64,000 nucleotides of DNA from Chamaecrista fasciculata. Taxonomy: Eukaryota; Streptophyta; Magnoliopsida; Fabales; Fabaceae. Location of the stretch: positions 1-64,000 of the forward strand of contig QANZ01035946.1 of NCBI GenBank assembly GCA_003254925.1, in the 5' to 3' direction. The notes below the pieces were generated by a model. That model was given only the letters and a program-made list of their open reading frames with translations. It did no database searches and was not told the origin of the DNA. Below are positions 11,761 through 20,735 of this stretch, piece by piece (the first letter of the stretch is position 1; every line of letters begins with the position of its first letter). A program made the translations under genes and the position numbers.

Positions 11761-11926
11761 GAACATGTCACTTTTTAGTTGTACTTATTTATGGTTTTGA
11801 AAGTTGAAAAAATTTTTAGATCAAGCTTTGACATGCTCAAATTAACATAAATCTTCATAATTGGCTTGCTCATTGTACTCTTTTCAAACCTGGTCTAACT
11901 AGGAATCTCTTGAAAGTCTTATTTTA

Positions 11927-12273
11927 GGGTATGTTTGGATTGGGGATTAAGAAGAAAGGAAGGGAGGGAGAGAGATTTGGGACCTCTTCCCCTTGTTTGG
12001 AAAGTTCATGGAAGGAGGAGAAGAGAATGAGGAATTAACTTTTAATCTCTCATTCTCCTCCTCCCTTCACAAATTCTAAATGCTACAAATTGAGGTATTT
12101 TAGAGGAGGAGCTACTTCCCTAACAAAGAGAAGAGTAGAAGGAGAATCTCCCCTCTCCCTCCAATTATCCAAACTATCCCTTAATTGTTGAATCTTGAAA
12201 CTGAACAATGTTGGCCAGCTCATATGATCCACTTGGGCTTGTTCTCCTCCTTAATCCCCAATCCAAACATATC
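11927..12273. mobile_element. Tourist-like MITE with two possible right ends
   Basis: The left end is GGGTATGTTTGGATTGGGG after TTA (11924-11926). One right end, AATTATCCAAACTATCCC, stops at 12180 and is followed by TTA. A second, CCCCAATCCAAACATATC, stops at 12273 and is also followed by TTA. Either end alone would give a valid PIF/Harbinger MITE with a TTA duplication. No ORF of significance. Confidence 0.75.
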
Positions 12274-12376
12274 TTATTGTGACAATCTGGATATGAAGCA
12301 AATGAATGTAAGACCTCTTTTGTTTGTTGGTTTTATTTTTGGAGTGGGGACACTACCCAGTGAGATGGATTAGGTG

Positions 12377-12885
12377 TAGGGATGACATAAGGTAGGGTAT
12401 TCAGTCATTTTGTCGCTATCCGTATCCGTTCATCCTATCTAATATCTGTACCCTATCCGTATATGATATTTTAGTACCCATACCCTATCCAATATCCGGT
12501 ATTCGACGGGTACCAAAAATATCTGAAATACTCGAAAATAATGGATATTTGATAGGATATCTTAATTAAAAAATTAGACATATTCGATATTCGATACCTA
12601 ATATTCGTTATTTAAAATAAAATAATAAAAAATATAATAGAAAATGTATAAAATATAATTAAATATTTATATTATAGGGTATCAGATACTGGGTTCTCTA
12701 ACTATCTGTTCATTTCGGACGAATACCAGATAGTTGAATTAATATCCGTATCCACTCGATATCCGATAATTTTTTATTTTTCACTACACGTACCCTATTC
12801 GATATCCGGTATCCGACGGATATCGAATATTTTTTACGAGTGAATTCGAACGGGTATTCAATACCCATCCAAATTGTCATCCCCA
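12377..12885. mobile_element. hAT-like MITE (509 bp)
   Basis: The ends are TAGGGATGACA at the left and TTGTCATCCCCA at the right, an inverted pair. The flanking 8-bp repeats are ATTAGGTG (12369-12376) and ACTAGGTG (12886-12893), 7 of 8 identical. TIR sequence and 8-bp duplication both fit the hAT superfamily. The interior repeats phrases such as accctatccaatatccggta and codes for nothing. Confidence 0.75.
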
Positions 12886-12962
12886 ACTAGGTGGGAGCTT
12901 TTTCAGGTAAAGATTTCTCTCTATTTCTTAGGCGTGTGAGATAAAAATGGGAATGTAGGATC

Positions 12963-13924
12963 TAGGGATGGCACCCGCGCGGGGCGGGGCGGGGCGGGGC
13001 CGGGGGGAGTACTCCCCGTCCCCGTCCCCGCCAACTTCAACCTCCCCCGTCCCCGTCCCCGATCCCCGCTATGGGGATATTTTTTCTCCCGTCCCCGTTC
13101 CCCGACTCCCCACGGGGACCGCGGGGATCCCCACTATAAACCAATGCACAAATTTGTAAAACTTGTCTCCTTTACATCATATATAAACCACAAATTAACT
13201 AGCAGAGCAATCAAGCAACAAAGAAATTGAAATCCATAACAGCAAAGAAAAAAAACGAGTAGAACAATCAAGCAAGCAGCAAAATGAAAAATGAACTGAC
13301 GCAATATCTTCCCTGTCCATTGTGGCGAAGATGATGATGATGACGGTGACCGACGAGTGGGGAGGAGAGGACGATTGGGTTCGCTGTTGACACTACCTAG
13401 GAGAAATGAGTGAGAGATGGCGCTACCTAGGAGAAATGGAGAGGAGAGGACGACGGAGGATGGCAACAACGTTGACGGGAAGATTCGAGTTTGACGGAAG
13501 GAGGCAACATCGGCGAAGTGAGGGAAGATAACTCTTGTGTGTCTCTTGTGCGTATGCGTTGGTCTGCTGCTAGGGTTAGAATTAGGTAAGTGCTAATGAG
13601 ATTTTGGTAAAGAAAATAGTGAGTGGGGGAAAAGAAGATGAAGTGGCGGCTAGGTTTAGGATTGATGTGAGGAAGATAATGTTAATAATGATACAAAGAG
13701 CAAATTATAAATTCAGTCCTTGTATAATAAAAAATATTTTAATTTAGTCCTATTATAAGATTATAACTTTCGGGGACGGGGACCCCGCGGGGCGGGGGAC
13801 ATACTCCCCGTCCCCGTCCCCGAATAGTGTTCGGGGTAAATTTTATCCCCATCCCCGCCCCTGCGAGGAATTTTTCCCCGCATCTGGAGGGATCTCGGTT
13901 CGTGGGGAAAAATTGCCATCCCTA
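12963..13924. mobile_element. hAT-like non-autonomous element with G/C-rich ends (962 bp)
   Basis: The ends TAGGGATGGCA and TTGCCATCCCTA are inverted. The 8-bp duplication GTAGGATC is perfect (12955-12962 and 13925-13932). Both subterminal regions are very G/C-rich (ggggcgggg, ccccgtccccg), in sharp contrast to the A/T-rich surroundings. The middle shows no recognisable hAT transposase. Confidence 0.88.
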
Positions 13925-13932
13925 GTAGGATC

Positions 13933-14349
13933 CATATAATTACATCTTTCCCACTATACATGGACCAATGCTTTGAAGAACCGGCTTGCTTATAAGTTCT
14001 AGAAAAATTTAATTACTAAAGATAATACAATTTTAAATTTAGTTAGTGAAAGATGAAATTATAAGATTTAGTCCTTGAAAAATGCAATTTAAATCAAGTT
14101 GGTATTTTTTTTAAATATTAATTTAAATTTAAAAATTAATATATTTTTTTTATATTAATTGTTAAATATAATATGAACACAATTTATAATCACATTAGGA
14201 GCGCGTTTGAATTGACTTAATTTTAGAAAAAAAAAGCATTTAAATTTTGAATTTAAGTACTCCTAACATATTTTTAAGTGTTTGGGTGAACTTTTATAAA
14301 AAATGGAGAAGTTGAAAAAGAAGTAAAAATGCTGCTTTATTTTGAAGTT
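13933..14349. other. A/T-rich spacer, nothing recognised
   Basis: No exon, RNA gene or element ends could be supported. Confidence 0.5.
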
Positions 14350-14358
14350 TTTCATAAA

Positions 14359-14578
14359 GGGCAAAACTTATATCAAATTCTTTATATGTTTGCTATCAAG
14401 TTCTACAATAGCATTTGACACTTGGTAAAAATTTTATACATGATCAATCATGATAAAAAGAGAATAATGAACACCATTTTTTGCATGATCAATCATTGAA
14501 GAGGGAGAATGTAATTAAAACTTGTGATTGGAGGAACTTGATAGCAAACATATAAGGAACTTGATATAAGTTTTTTCC
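14359..14578. mobile_element. Foldback MITE with 9-bp target duplication
   Basis: The ends GGCAAAACTTATATCAA and its near reverse complement, plus TTTGCTATCAAGTTC/GAACTTGATAGCAAA, form ~48-bp inverted arms. The 9-bp duplication TTTCATAAA is exact (14350-14358 and 14579-14587), which fits a Mutator-type MITE. It is the best-preserved of three relatives (10.6-10.86, 14.36-14.58 and 15.6-15.83 kb). Confidence 0.85.
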
Positions 14579-14703
14579 TTTCATAAAAGCCTTTGAGGTA
14601 GATGTTAATATGGAAAACCGGGATGCAGAAAATTTAATGCATTGGACAACAATAACCCTTACAGATTTTCATCGGGCGGAGCCGGAGTACCTCATTGTCT
14701 GGG

Positions 14704-14990
14704 TTGATCAAATCATTCACTCCATCATAGTCTGATAGATCATTTGAAGAACTGATTAATTGGACAAGAATAAAGATAGAGTCTCATTCTACATGTCAAT
14801 ACCAACAACAATGAAATTTATAATAAGAGGAAAATCCGTCGACTTTAGAAAATCGTGAGGATTCAAGTCCCTCTATCCCCAAAAGGCCTGTTTAACTCTC
14901 TAATTATTTATCCTATATCCTTTATAACCTTTCAATGAGATAATACTCTTTCGACTCTCAAAATGGAATCTATTCCAAATATATATACCA
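14704..14990 (+). pseudogene. trnL: Nuclear plastid DNA insert: trnL(UAA) intron end, 3' exon, trnL-trnF spacer
   Basis: From ~14704 the sequence follows the end of the chloroplast trnL(UAA) group I intron (gaagaactgattaattgg, attctacatgtcaatacc). It continues through the trnL 3' exon at ~14831-14881 (aaaatccgtcgactttag ... caagtccctctatcccca) into the trnL-trnF spacer (ggcctgtttaactctctaat). The exon has an inserted A and a G-to-A change in the T arm (gaggattcaag for gagggttcaag). The 5' exon and trnF are missing, so no tRNA can be made. The right limit is uncertain. Confidence 0.9.
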
Positions 14991-15249
14991 TGGTTCCTTA
15001 CTTCGACAGAGTACAAATATTTAAATTTTTTATTTTTAGATACTTTTTCAGATCTATTGCTGAAATTAAATAAACTAGACTAAAATATTAAAAAAGCCAA
15101 AATTAACTATTAAAGTTTTTTTTTTTTGCCAGAACTATTAAAGTTAAAAAACACTAAAAATATTGCTAGTTTATAAAGCTGGTTGCGTTGAACATAAAGA
15201 TTAGTTTATAAAGCTAGTTTATAAAGCTGGGCCTAAACCAATCTTTTAA

Positions 15250-15510
15250 AAATAAAATTAATGAACATAAAGATTTTCGGTTACAATTAAAACAAATGTC
15301 ATAATATAGGATGGTTTAAAGCTTACAGATTTATCTTCACGTTGAGTGATACACAAGAGACAACAGATTCATTGTCAAGAGTAATTGCACCATTACTTTT
15401 AGATACTGAAATTCCTTGTCAAGCTCTCGCATATTTTGTCCCTCTTCAAGTTGTTGACACATCATTTTCATATGGTCCAAGGCATCTTCATCAATTAAAA
15501 ATATAATAAA
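15250..15510 (-). other. Possible orphan exon with coiled-coil-like reading
   Basis: The reverse complement reads DHMKMMCQQLEEGQNMREL and DKEFQYLKVMVQLL without a stop, which is heptad-like. I do not recognise a family, and no start, splice partner or terminus is clear. It may be a captured gene scrap. Confidence 0.25.
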
Positions 15511-15524
15511 CAAGTTTAACTTAA

Positions 15525-15835
15525 AAAAAGGGGTAAATTATATTTTTCCTTAGGGTCAATTTCATTTTAGTACCCGTACTTTAAAAATTGTCAAATTGGT
15601 GTGGCTTGTGCTTGACATTTTTATTAGAAGGACAACATTGTTCATTCATAAACATTTGACACGTGGCAAAAATTTTATGTATGACCAATTATGTAGAAGG
15701 AGAATATTAAACACACTTTTTTATATGACCAATCATAAAAGAGAGAAAAATAAATAAAGTTTATGATTAGAAAAATCTTATAGCAAATATATAAAGAATT
15801 TTACTTATATTTTTTTCTTTGGAGATACATGATCT
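15525..15835. mobile_element. Degenerate MITE-like repeat
   Basis: The right half (gattagaaaaatcttatagc) resembles the right end of the 14359-14578 family, and the phrase tttgacacgtggcaaaaatt in the middle is shared with it. The left half begins with the taaattatatttttcctt wording of Mutator-type repeats. The ends are not defined. Confidence 0.4.
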
Positions 15836-16138
15836 CAAAGATGATGAGTTAACAATTTGATGAAAGAAAATTATAAAATTATTAACAATCTATCCAAGTG
15901 GCATGCATCAATTTATAGCAAATAAATTGAAAAAAAAACTAAAAATAATATAGAATATTTCAGAACTAATATTTTTTTTCCAAAAAAAAAAACAAAGATA
16001 TTACATGAACTCAACAGTTCCTATACAAACAGAGCTTGATGAGTTATTTAATATCACATATCTGGAATACAAAAACACATTCTGAATGGAATTGGGGGAT
16101 TTATGGATTGAATTGATAATATTGGAAATTAAAAGCAT

Positions 16139-17753
16139 TTAATTTGAATTATTTTTGGATTCATGCTTTGCTATTTCTTGTTCTGCCCTTTCACCAGCTT
16201 TTGCTACATGCAAGTCCATTTCAGCTTCAGCTTCTCTAGCTAGCCTAACCTCACGAGCTATGTCCACCCTAGCTTTTGCTATATCTTTTTCAGCCTGCAT
16301 GAATTAATAAATACATATATTCATCATGTTCTAAACTTCTAATTTGATTAATCAAGGAATTAGGAACCCATAACAAAAGATGAAAATTACAGTGAATTAT
16401 TTTCGGGTGAGACTTACAACCAAATTATTATAGATAAGTATACTAGGTAATAATATAAACGTTTGCAGATTTATTAAAACAATTTAACAACAATTAAATT
16501 GTTGCAATACTTAAAACAAATTTAAAACTCATGAATCATCATTATTTCTTCATTTGTAGCATTTTAAAATCTAAGCATCGTATATAAAATAAATGTTTTC
16601 CAGATAAACAATTTAGATGAAAAAATAATAACAGTAAATAAAAAGTTAATTTTTTTGAACAATGCCATCTTTTATCTACACACGTAGAGGAGAATCGTCA
16701 AATTTCAAGTACAATAATTTACTAGTGACTCGTGCTTATTTGTATGAAGCTCACATTTAATTTTTTTCCATTTTCACATTTTAATATATATATGGTCAAA
16801 AGGTTATTTTGGTCCTAAATATATGTTCTAATGTTCATTTTAATCCTTTATGTTTCACAATGTTCAAATTGATCCTAAATGTTGGCAAAATATTTCATTT
16901 TGGTCCCAAACTATTGAATACGATCATATTTCTCTTGTTTCAAGTTCGAATGTGACGAGTTCAAAGTATGTATTGTTCTCAAAGATTACTTTCTCTATCC
17001 AGTTGGGATTGTTAGCAAACGAGGTCAAATCGGTCTCGAAAGTAGACTACTCGTTTCACAATCAAACAAGCGAAACTGATCATATTTCTCTCATTTCAAG
17101 TTCGAATACTACGAACTTAGAGTTACGAGTTATTCTTAACAAGTTCTTTGAACTTGAAATGAGAAACGAGAGAAATATGACCAAATTCAATAGTTTGGGA
17201 CCAAAATGAAACAGTTTGCCAATATTTAACACCAATATGAACATTTTAAAACATGAAAGAGCAAAATGAACATTAAAACTACATTTAGGTCCAAAATGAC
17301 TCTTGGGTAATTTAAATAATGTGAGACTAACGGCATATATATACGCAATTTTAACAAGTTTGTCATGTATATGTATGTATGACGCATATTAATAAGGCAA
17401 AAATACTGATGGTATCTCTAAAGTATGCAGTCATTTTCAATTGTATTATAAAGTTTTTTTTTTCAATTGTACCCTCAAAGTATAAGGTTAATTTTAGTTA
17501 TACTCTCAAAGTTTTTTGACGTAAGAGTATAATTAACTAAAAAATTTTTTTAGGGGTATAACTGAAACTGACCTCATACTTAAGAGGTACAATAGACTCA
17601 AAAAAACTTTAAAGGTACAATTCAAAATAACCGCATACTTTGAAAGTATATGCATGTATTAGGTCAAAGTCATACCTTTTCCTCAGCCTTTGCTTCGCTC
17701 TTGGCCTTACGCATGGCCTGCATATCATGTATCTTGTCTTTGATAGCCTGCAT
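16139..17753 (-). CDS. Small LEA-like Ala/Glu/Lys-rich protein, 2 exons, 77 aa
   Basis: Exon 1 is 17753-17676 (26 codons) and exon 2 is 16294-16139. The intron is GT-AG and phase 0. The protein begins MQAIKDKIHDMQAMRKAKSE, continues AKAEEKAEKDIAKARVDIAR and EAEAEMDLHVAKAGERAEQE, and ends KHESKNNSN. It is highly charged, lacks Cys and Trp, and predicts one long amphipathic helix. This resembles short plant LEA/dehydration-type proteins that start MQ(S/A)xK and carry the AREVRLAREAEAEMDLH block. No signal peptide is seen, so it is probably cytosolic. The role is inferred from composition and family resemblance only. The 1.4-kb intron is almost filled by two foldback repeats. A TATA-like element lies ~110 bp upstream of the start. 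Because the protein is short, an expression check would be decisive. Confidence 0.72.
16790..17315. mobile_element. Long foldback MITE in the LEA-like intron
   Basis: The left arm (tattttggtcctaaatatat, cattttggtcccaaactatt) is the inverted repeat of the right arm (aatagtttgggaccaaaatg, acatttaggtccaaaatgac). Related copies lie at 50545-50725, 52893-53060 and 60770-61230. No ORF with homology. Exact ends were not resolved. Confidence 0.65.
17395..17665. mobile_element. Foldback MITE in the LEA-like intron
   Basis: The left arm (ctaaagtatgcagtcatttt, ccctcaaagtataaggttaa) and right arm (ctgacctcatacttaagagg, ataaccgcatactttgaaag) are inverted repeats. It lies only a few bases from the exon 1 donor side of the intron. 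No coding content. Confidence 0.6.
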
Positions 17754-17864
17754 TTTTACTACCTAAGAATTAGTTGTCAATTTTTGAAGTTAATTATCAA
17801 ACTCAAAGATGAATGAATTGAAGGGAACAAAACAACACTACCACAAGCCTCATCATGTACACTA

Positions 17865-17873
17865 CTTATAATA
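17865..17873 (-). promoter_or_regulatory. TATA-like box of the LEA-like gene
   Basis: The reverse complement reads TATTATAAG, ~110 bp upstream of the ATG at 17753, at a plausible distance for a core promoter. A CACGTG G-box at 18375-18380 could be an ABA-response element, but it lies 620 bp upstream inside transposon-like sequence. Confidence 0.35.
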
Positions 17874-18204
17874 ACGATTATTAATTGCGTGGCTTGCATT
17901 CTCTCCCTCCTTTTAGCTCTATTAATAATGTTTCTGACTTTCTTCTACCAATTGTCAATTCTCAAGGTAATATCGACGACTCTTTTGCGGATCACGCCAA
18001 AACCATATTCACGCTTGATTTAGACCTATATTATTATTATGTGTGTCTTTTTTTTTTTTTTAAAAAAAAGGAGATATTTATGGTTGATTTAAGAAAAATA
18101 TTCTTTTCTAAAAAGAAAAAGGAGTCTGGGGCAATTTTCTTTTCTTTTCTTTTTTAAATTTTATTTTGTAACTTTTAGTATAAGATAAAATCTGACTAAA
18201 CTAT

Positions 18205-18425
18205 TATCTAAAGGGTAAATTATACTTTGGTATCCTGTGATTTGATATCATTTTACTTTGGTTTTATGTGGTTTAAAACGTGACACTTTAGTATCCTGAG
18301 GACTCTACCATTACCCTTTTGGTATCCTTAACAATTTTTACGTTACTTTTGGACAACATTTGACACGTAACCTACACGTGGGCTCACTAAAACTTAATTT
18401 TGTCCAACATTTTGCCACAATAAAA
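18205..18425. repeat. Solo Mutator-type terminal region
   Basis: Phrases such as actttggtatcctgtgattt and cactttagtatcctgaggac match the style and partly the sequence of the TIRs of the element at 39537-40885 (ctttggtaccctgtgg). No opposite arm was found, so this is a one-ended remnant. Confidence 0.45.
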
Positions 18426-19690
18426 ATCAAATGCATGTTTTTCGAAAGTTTTGAATGATTTTGGTGTTGAATGCTGAGAATGTTTTGAGAGAATTCAGAG
18501 CTAGAGTTCGAAAAGCATGCGTTTGATCTTTATTATTGTGAGTAGGTTTAGGTAGAGTCAGTTTGATGAGGTCAAGTCTGGTAAAGCTACTAATTCTGAA
18601 GTTATTTCCGTTAATGGAAGATTTTAGATATGCTTGTGAATCTTGTGCAATTTTATGTTTATCTAACTCTTGATCAAGGAACTTGTTTGTTAAATGTTTC
18701 AAAAATCTGTTTGGGCTTTGTATTTAATGTCCCACATTGTTACTTGCTTGTTTTCTTGGTGTTCTGTTTGCTTCTTTTGGAAGTTACTTTTTACTTCATT
18801 TACTTCATATATGGTTCAATTCTTGCAGCAAATATCCTAATAGTTATTAAAACCCTAGCCGTAAAGAAAGTGCTCTGTTAGGGTTTTTCACAAAAACTCA
18901 GATGTCCCTTAGAGGGGCTGCTGATGGGCATCTTCCATGGCGTCCCCGGCGGTGGCATCGACAACTTCTTCGGCAGCGGCTTCAGTGGCGACTCCAGCGA
19001 TGGCTCCGACGCCGGCGATTCCGGCTAGCGACCCCTCCTTTTTGCTTTTTCTAGGTATATATTTTGTCTCTTCCTCCATTAGGGAGGTCTTTACTTCCAT
19101 TAGGGAAGTTTTCCCCTTTCATTAGGAAAGGGTTGATCTTTTGCTGATGTGATTTAAATCTACTCTTCTTGCTTAATATGATGGAGAAAAATTTGGAAGA
19201 GACTTCCTTAGAGAGTGAAGAGAGGTGTGTTGCCTCTTCCTCTTCCTCTATTTTTTCTTTGTAATATCAAATATTGGAGTAGATCTTTGTTCTTCATGTA
19301 TTGGAAAAGAGATCTATTCTTATTTATTGATATTCTTAGGTGTGTTGCCTGAGTTTTCTTGATTCTCCTATGTAATCAGTTGTTCTAGGAGTTTTTGACT
19401 AAGCTTTATTGTTAGATTTGAGCCAAGTTTGTATCTTATTTGTTGTATAGCTTGGTGCTATTGTGCTTTCTTCCTCATGAATGAAGTTGATGTTCAGACA
19501 AAATAAAAATCCTAATAGTTGAACGTTTGGTGAGACCACAGAAACCATAGACTGCTCCATATGATCATGTCCTGCTGAACTTCTGTACGCAGTTTTACTG
19601 TTTCATTCCAAGATTTATCCTTAGAAATCTAAATACTAATCAATAAAGCTGTGACCGTTTAGTTTGTGCTTATTATCTTTGCTTTATGGA
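18426..19690. other. No assignable gene; G/C-rich patch at 18.92-19.05 kb
   Basis: A G/C-rich patch (18920-19040) can be read as an Ala/Pro/Ser-rich peptide on + (ASPAVASTTSSAAASVATPA) and also opens on the opposite strand, so composition alone explains the ORFs. The following 450 bp look like untranslated or LTR-like sequence, but I found neither a second copy nor primer or polypurine sites. Confidence 0.35.
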
Positions 19691-19695
19691 CTCCA

Positions 19696-20035
19696 ATTTT
19701 TAGGCCTAATGTGTATGACTATGAGCTGCAACCAAAGATGTAGTAGACAATGGCTCAAAGGTTGAGTGCATTTGATACATGACAGATAAAAGAGAAAGGA
19801 CCACTTAGAGACTACATGGGGCAGCCTATCATGACCCAAACCGATGATTCCAATCCATTGTGGTTAGTTTTCAAGAATGCTATCACTTCAGTTGGAGGAA
19901 AACTTTCAAAGCTTAAAATGCTTGGTTCAACTATTGATTCTCGATTTGTTAGACTAGAAGGAAAGGAATTCCTGACCTTGGTTTCTCACCAATGCGGCAT
20001 ATATTCCCATCTTGCTTCATGACCACAATGAGGTT
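19696..20035 (+). pseudogene. Aminoacylase-1-like gene remnant
   Basis: The reading frame gives GPLRDYMGQPIMTQTDDSNP, then LWLVFKNAITSVGGKLSKLK and STIDSRFVRLEGKEF. After a frameshift it resembles the family motif LGFSPM...PILLHDHNE. The DSNPWW, GGKLSKPE, DSRFxR and HDHNE order is that of N-acyl-L-amino-acid amidohydrolases (M20 peptidase family). Here Trp-Trp has become Leu-Trp, a TGA lies upstream, and the catalytic N-terminal part is absent. It is a non-functional C-terminal fragment. Confidence 0.6.
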
Positions 20036-20039
20036 TCAC

Positions 20040-20735
20040 AATGTTCCTAATCCTCAACCATCATCATTATTATTAGATATTCCACATGCATTCATTTCAA
20101 TTCAATGATAATCCTTCTTCTATTTGGCAAGCTCAATATTGAATATCGTAGATATTAGAGAACGCCTCAAGGGTTTGTTATGGTCATTTTTGTGTATCAT
20201 TATTTCTTTGGAAATATTAAAAGCTGAATGCACTATTGGGGTATTTGAAAAATAACATCAAGGTGGCGGATTATATGTAATGACATCAAAAACTAGTACG
20301 ACAATATATTATTCAAGAACCAATTGTTTTTTTCTTTATGGGAATCTTCAAATACAATTCAACTTAGAGTAGTACTTTTTAAGGATTCATTATATTGTCT
20401 TCAGTTAAATTATTTATTTTATCGATGTAAAAGTATATCAGCGAAAATGCACACAAAGTACTTACTTAAAACAACATGGCATTTTTAAGAGAAAGTAAAA
20501 TTCATGAAGTGTATTTATTGTTATATTCCAAGTGAGTAAAGAAGTTGGTCCAATCTTACCATGGGTTTTATAAAGAGCTATCAAATACAAAGGATATTGT
20601 TTTTCATTTGAGGACACCCACCCTTTCCATTTATAATTTTCAATTACATGAAGTTTCATATGACAAGACCACCTAATCAACCTTCATTGTATAGTTAAAA
20701 AACTAACTCATGGATCAAATAATATAGAGTTTCAT
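20040..20735. other. Spacer downstream of the VIM-like pseudogene
   Basis: A 72-codon ORF at 20680-20462 (-) has no homology I recognise. No repeat ends are visible. Confidence 0.35.

Noticed and set aside
12968-13159. Pro/Ser-rich protein
   Set aside because: It is produced by the G/C-rich subterminal repeat of a hAT-like element.
14831-14881. Functional tRNA-Leu gene
   Set aside because: Only the 3' exon of the plastid trnL is present, with an indel and a T-arm change; the 5' exon is absent.
18375-18380. Firm ABA-response element for the LEA-like gene
   Set aside because: The CACGTG core lies 620 bp upstream within Mutator-type terminal sequence, where similar motifs recur by descent; kept only as a weak note.
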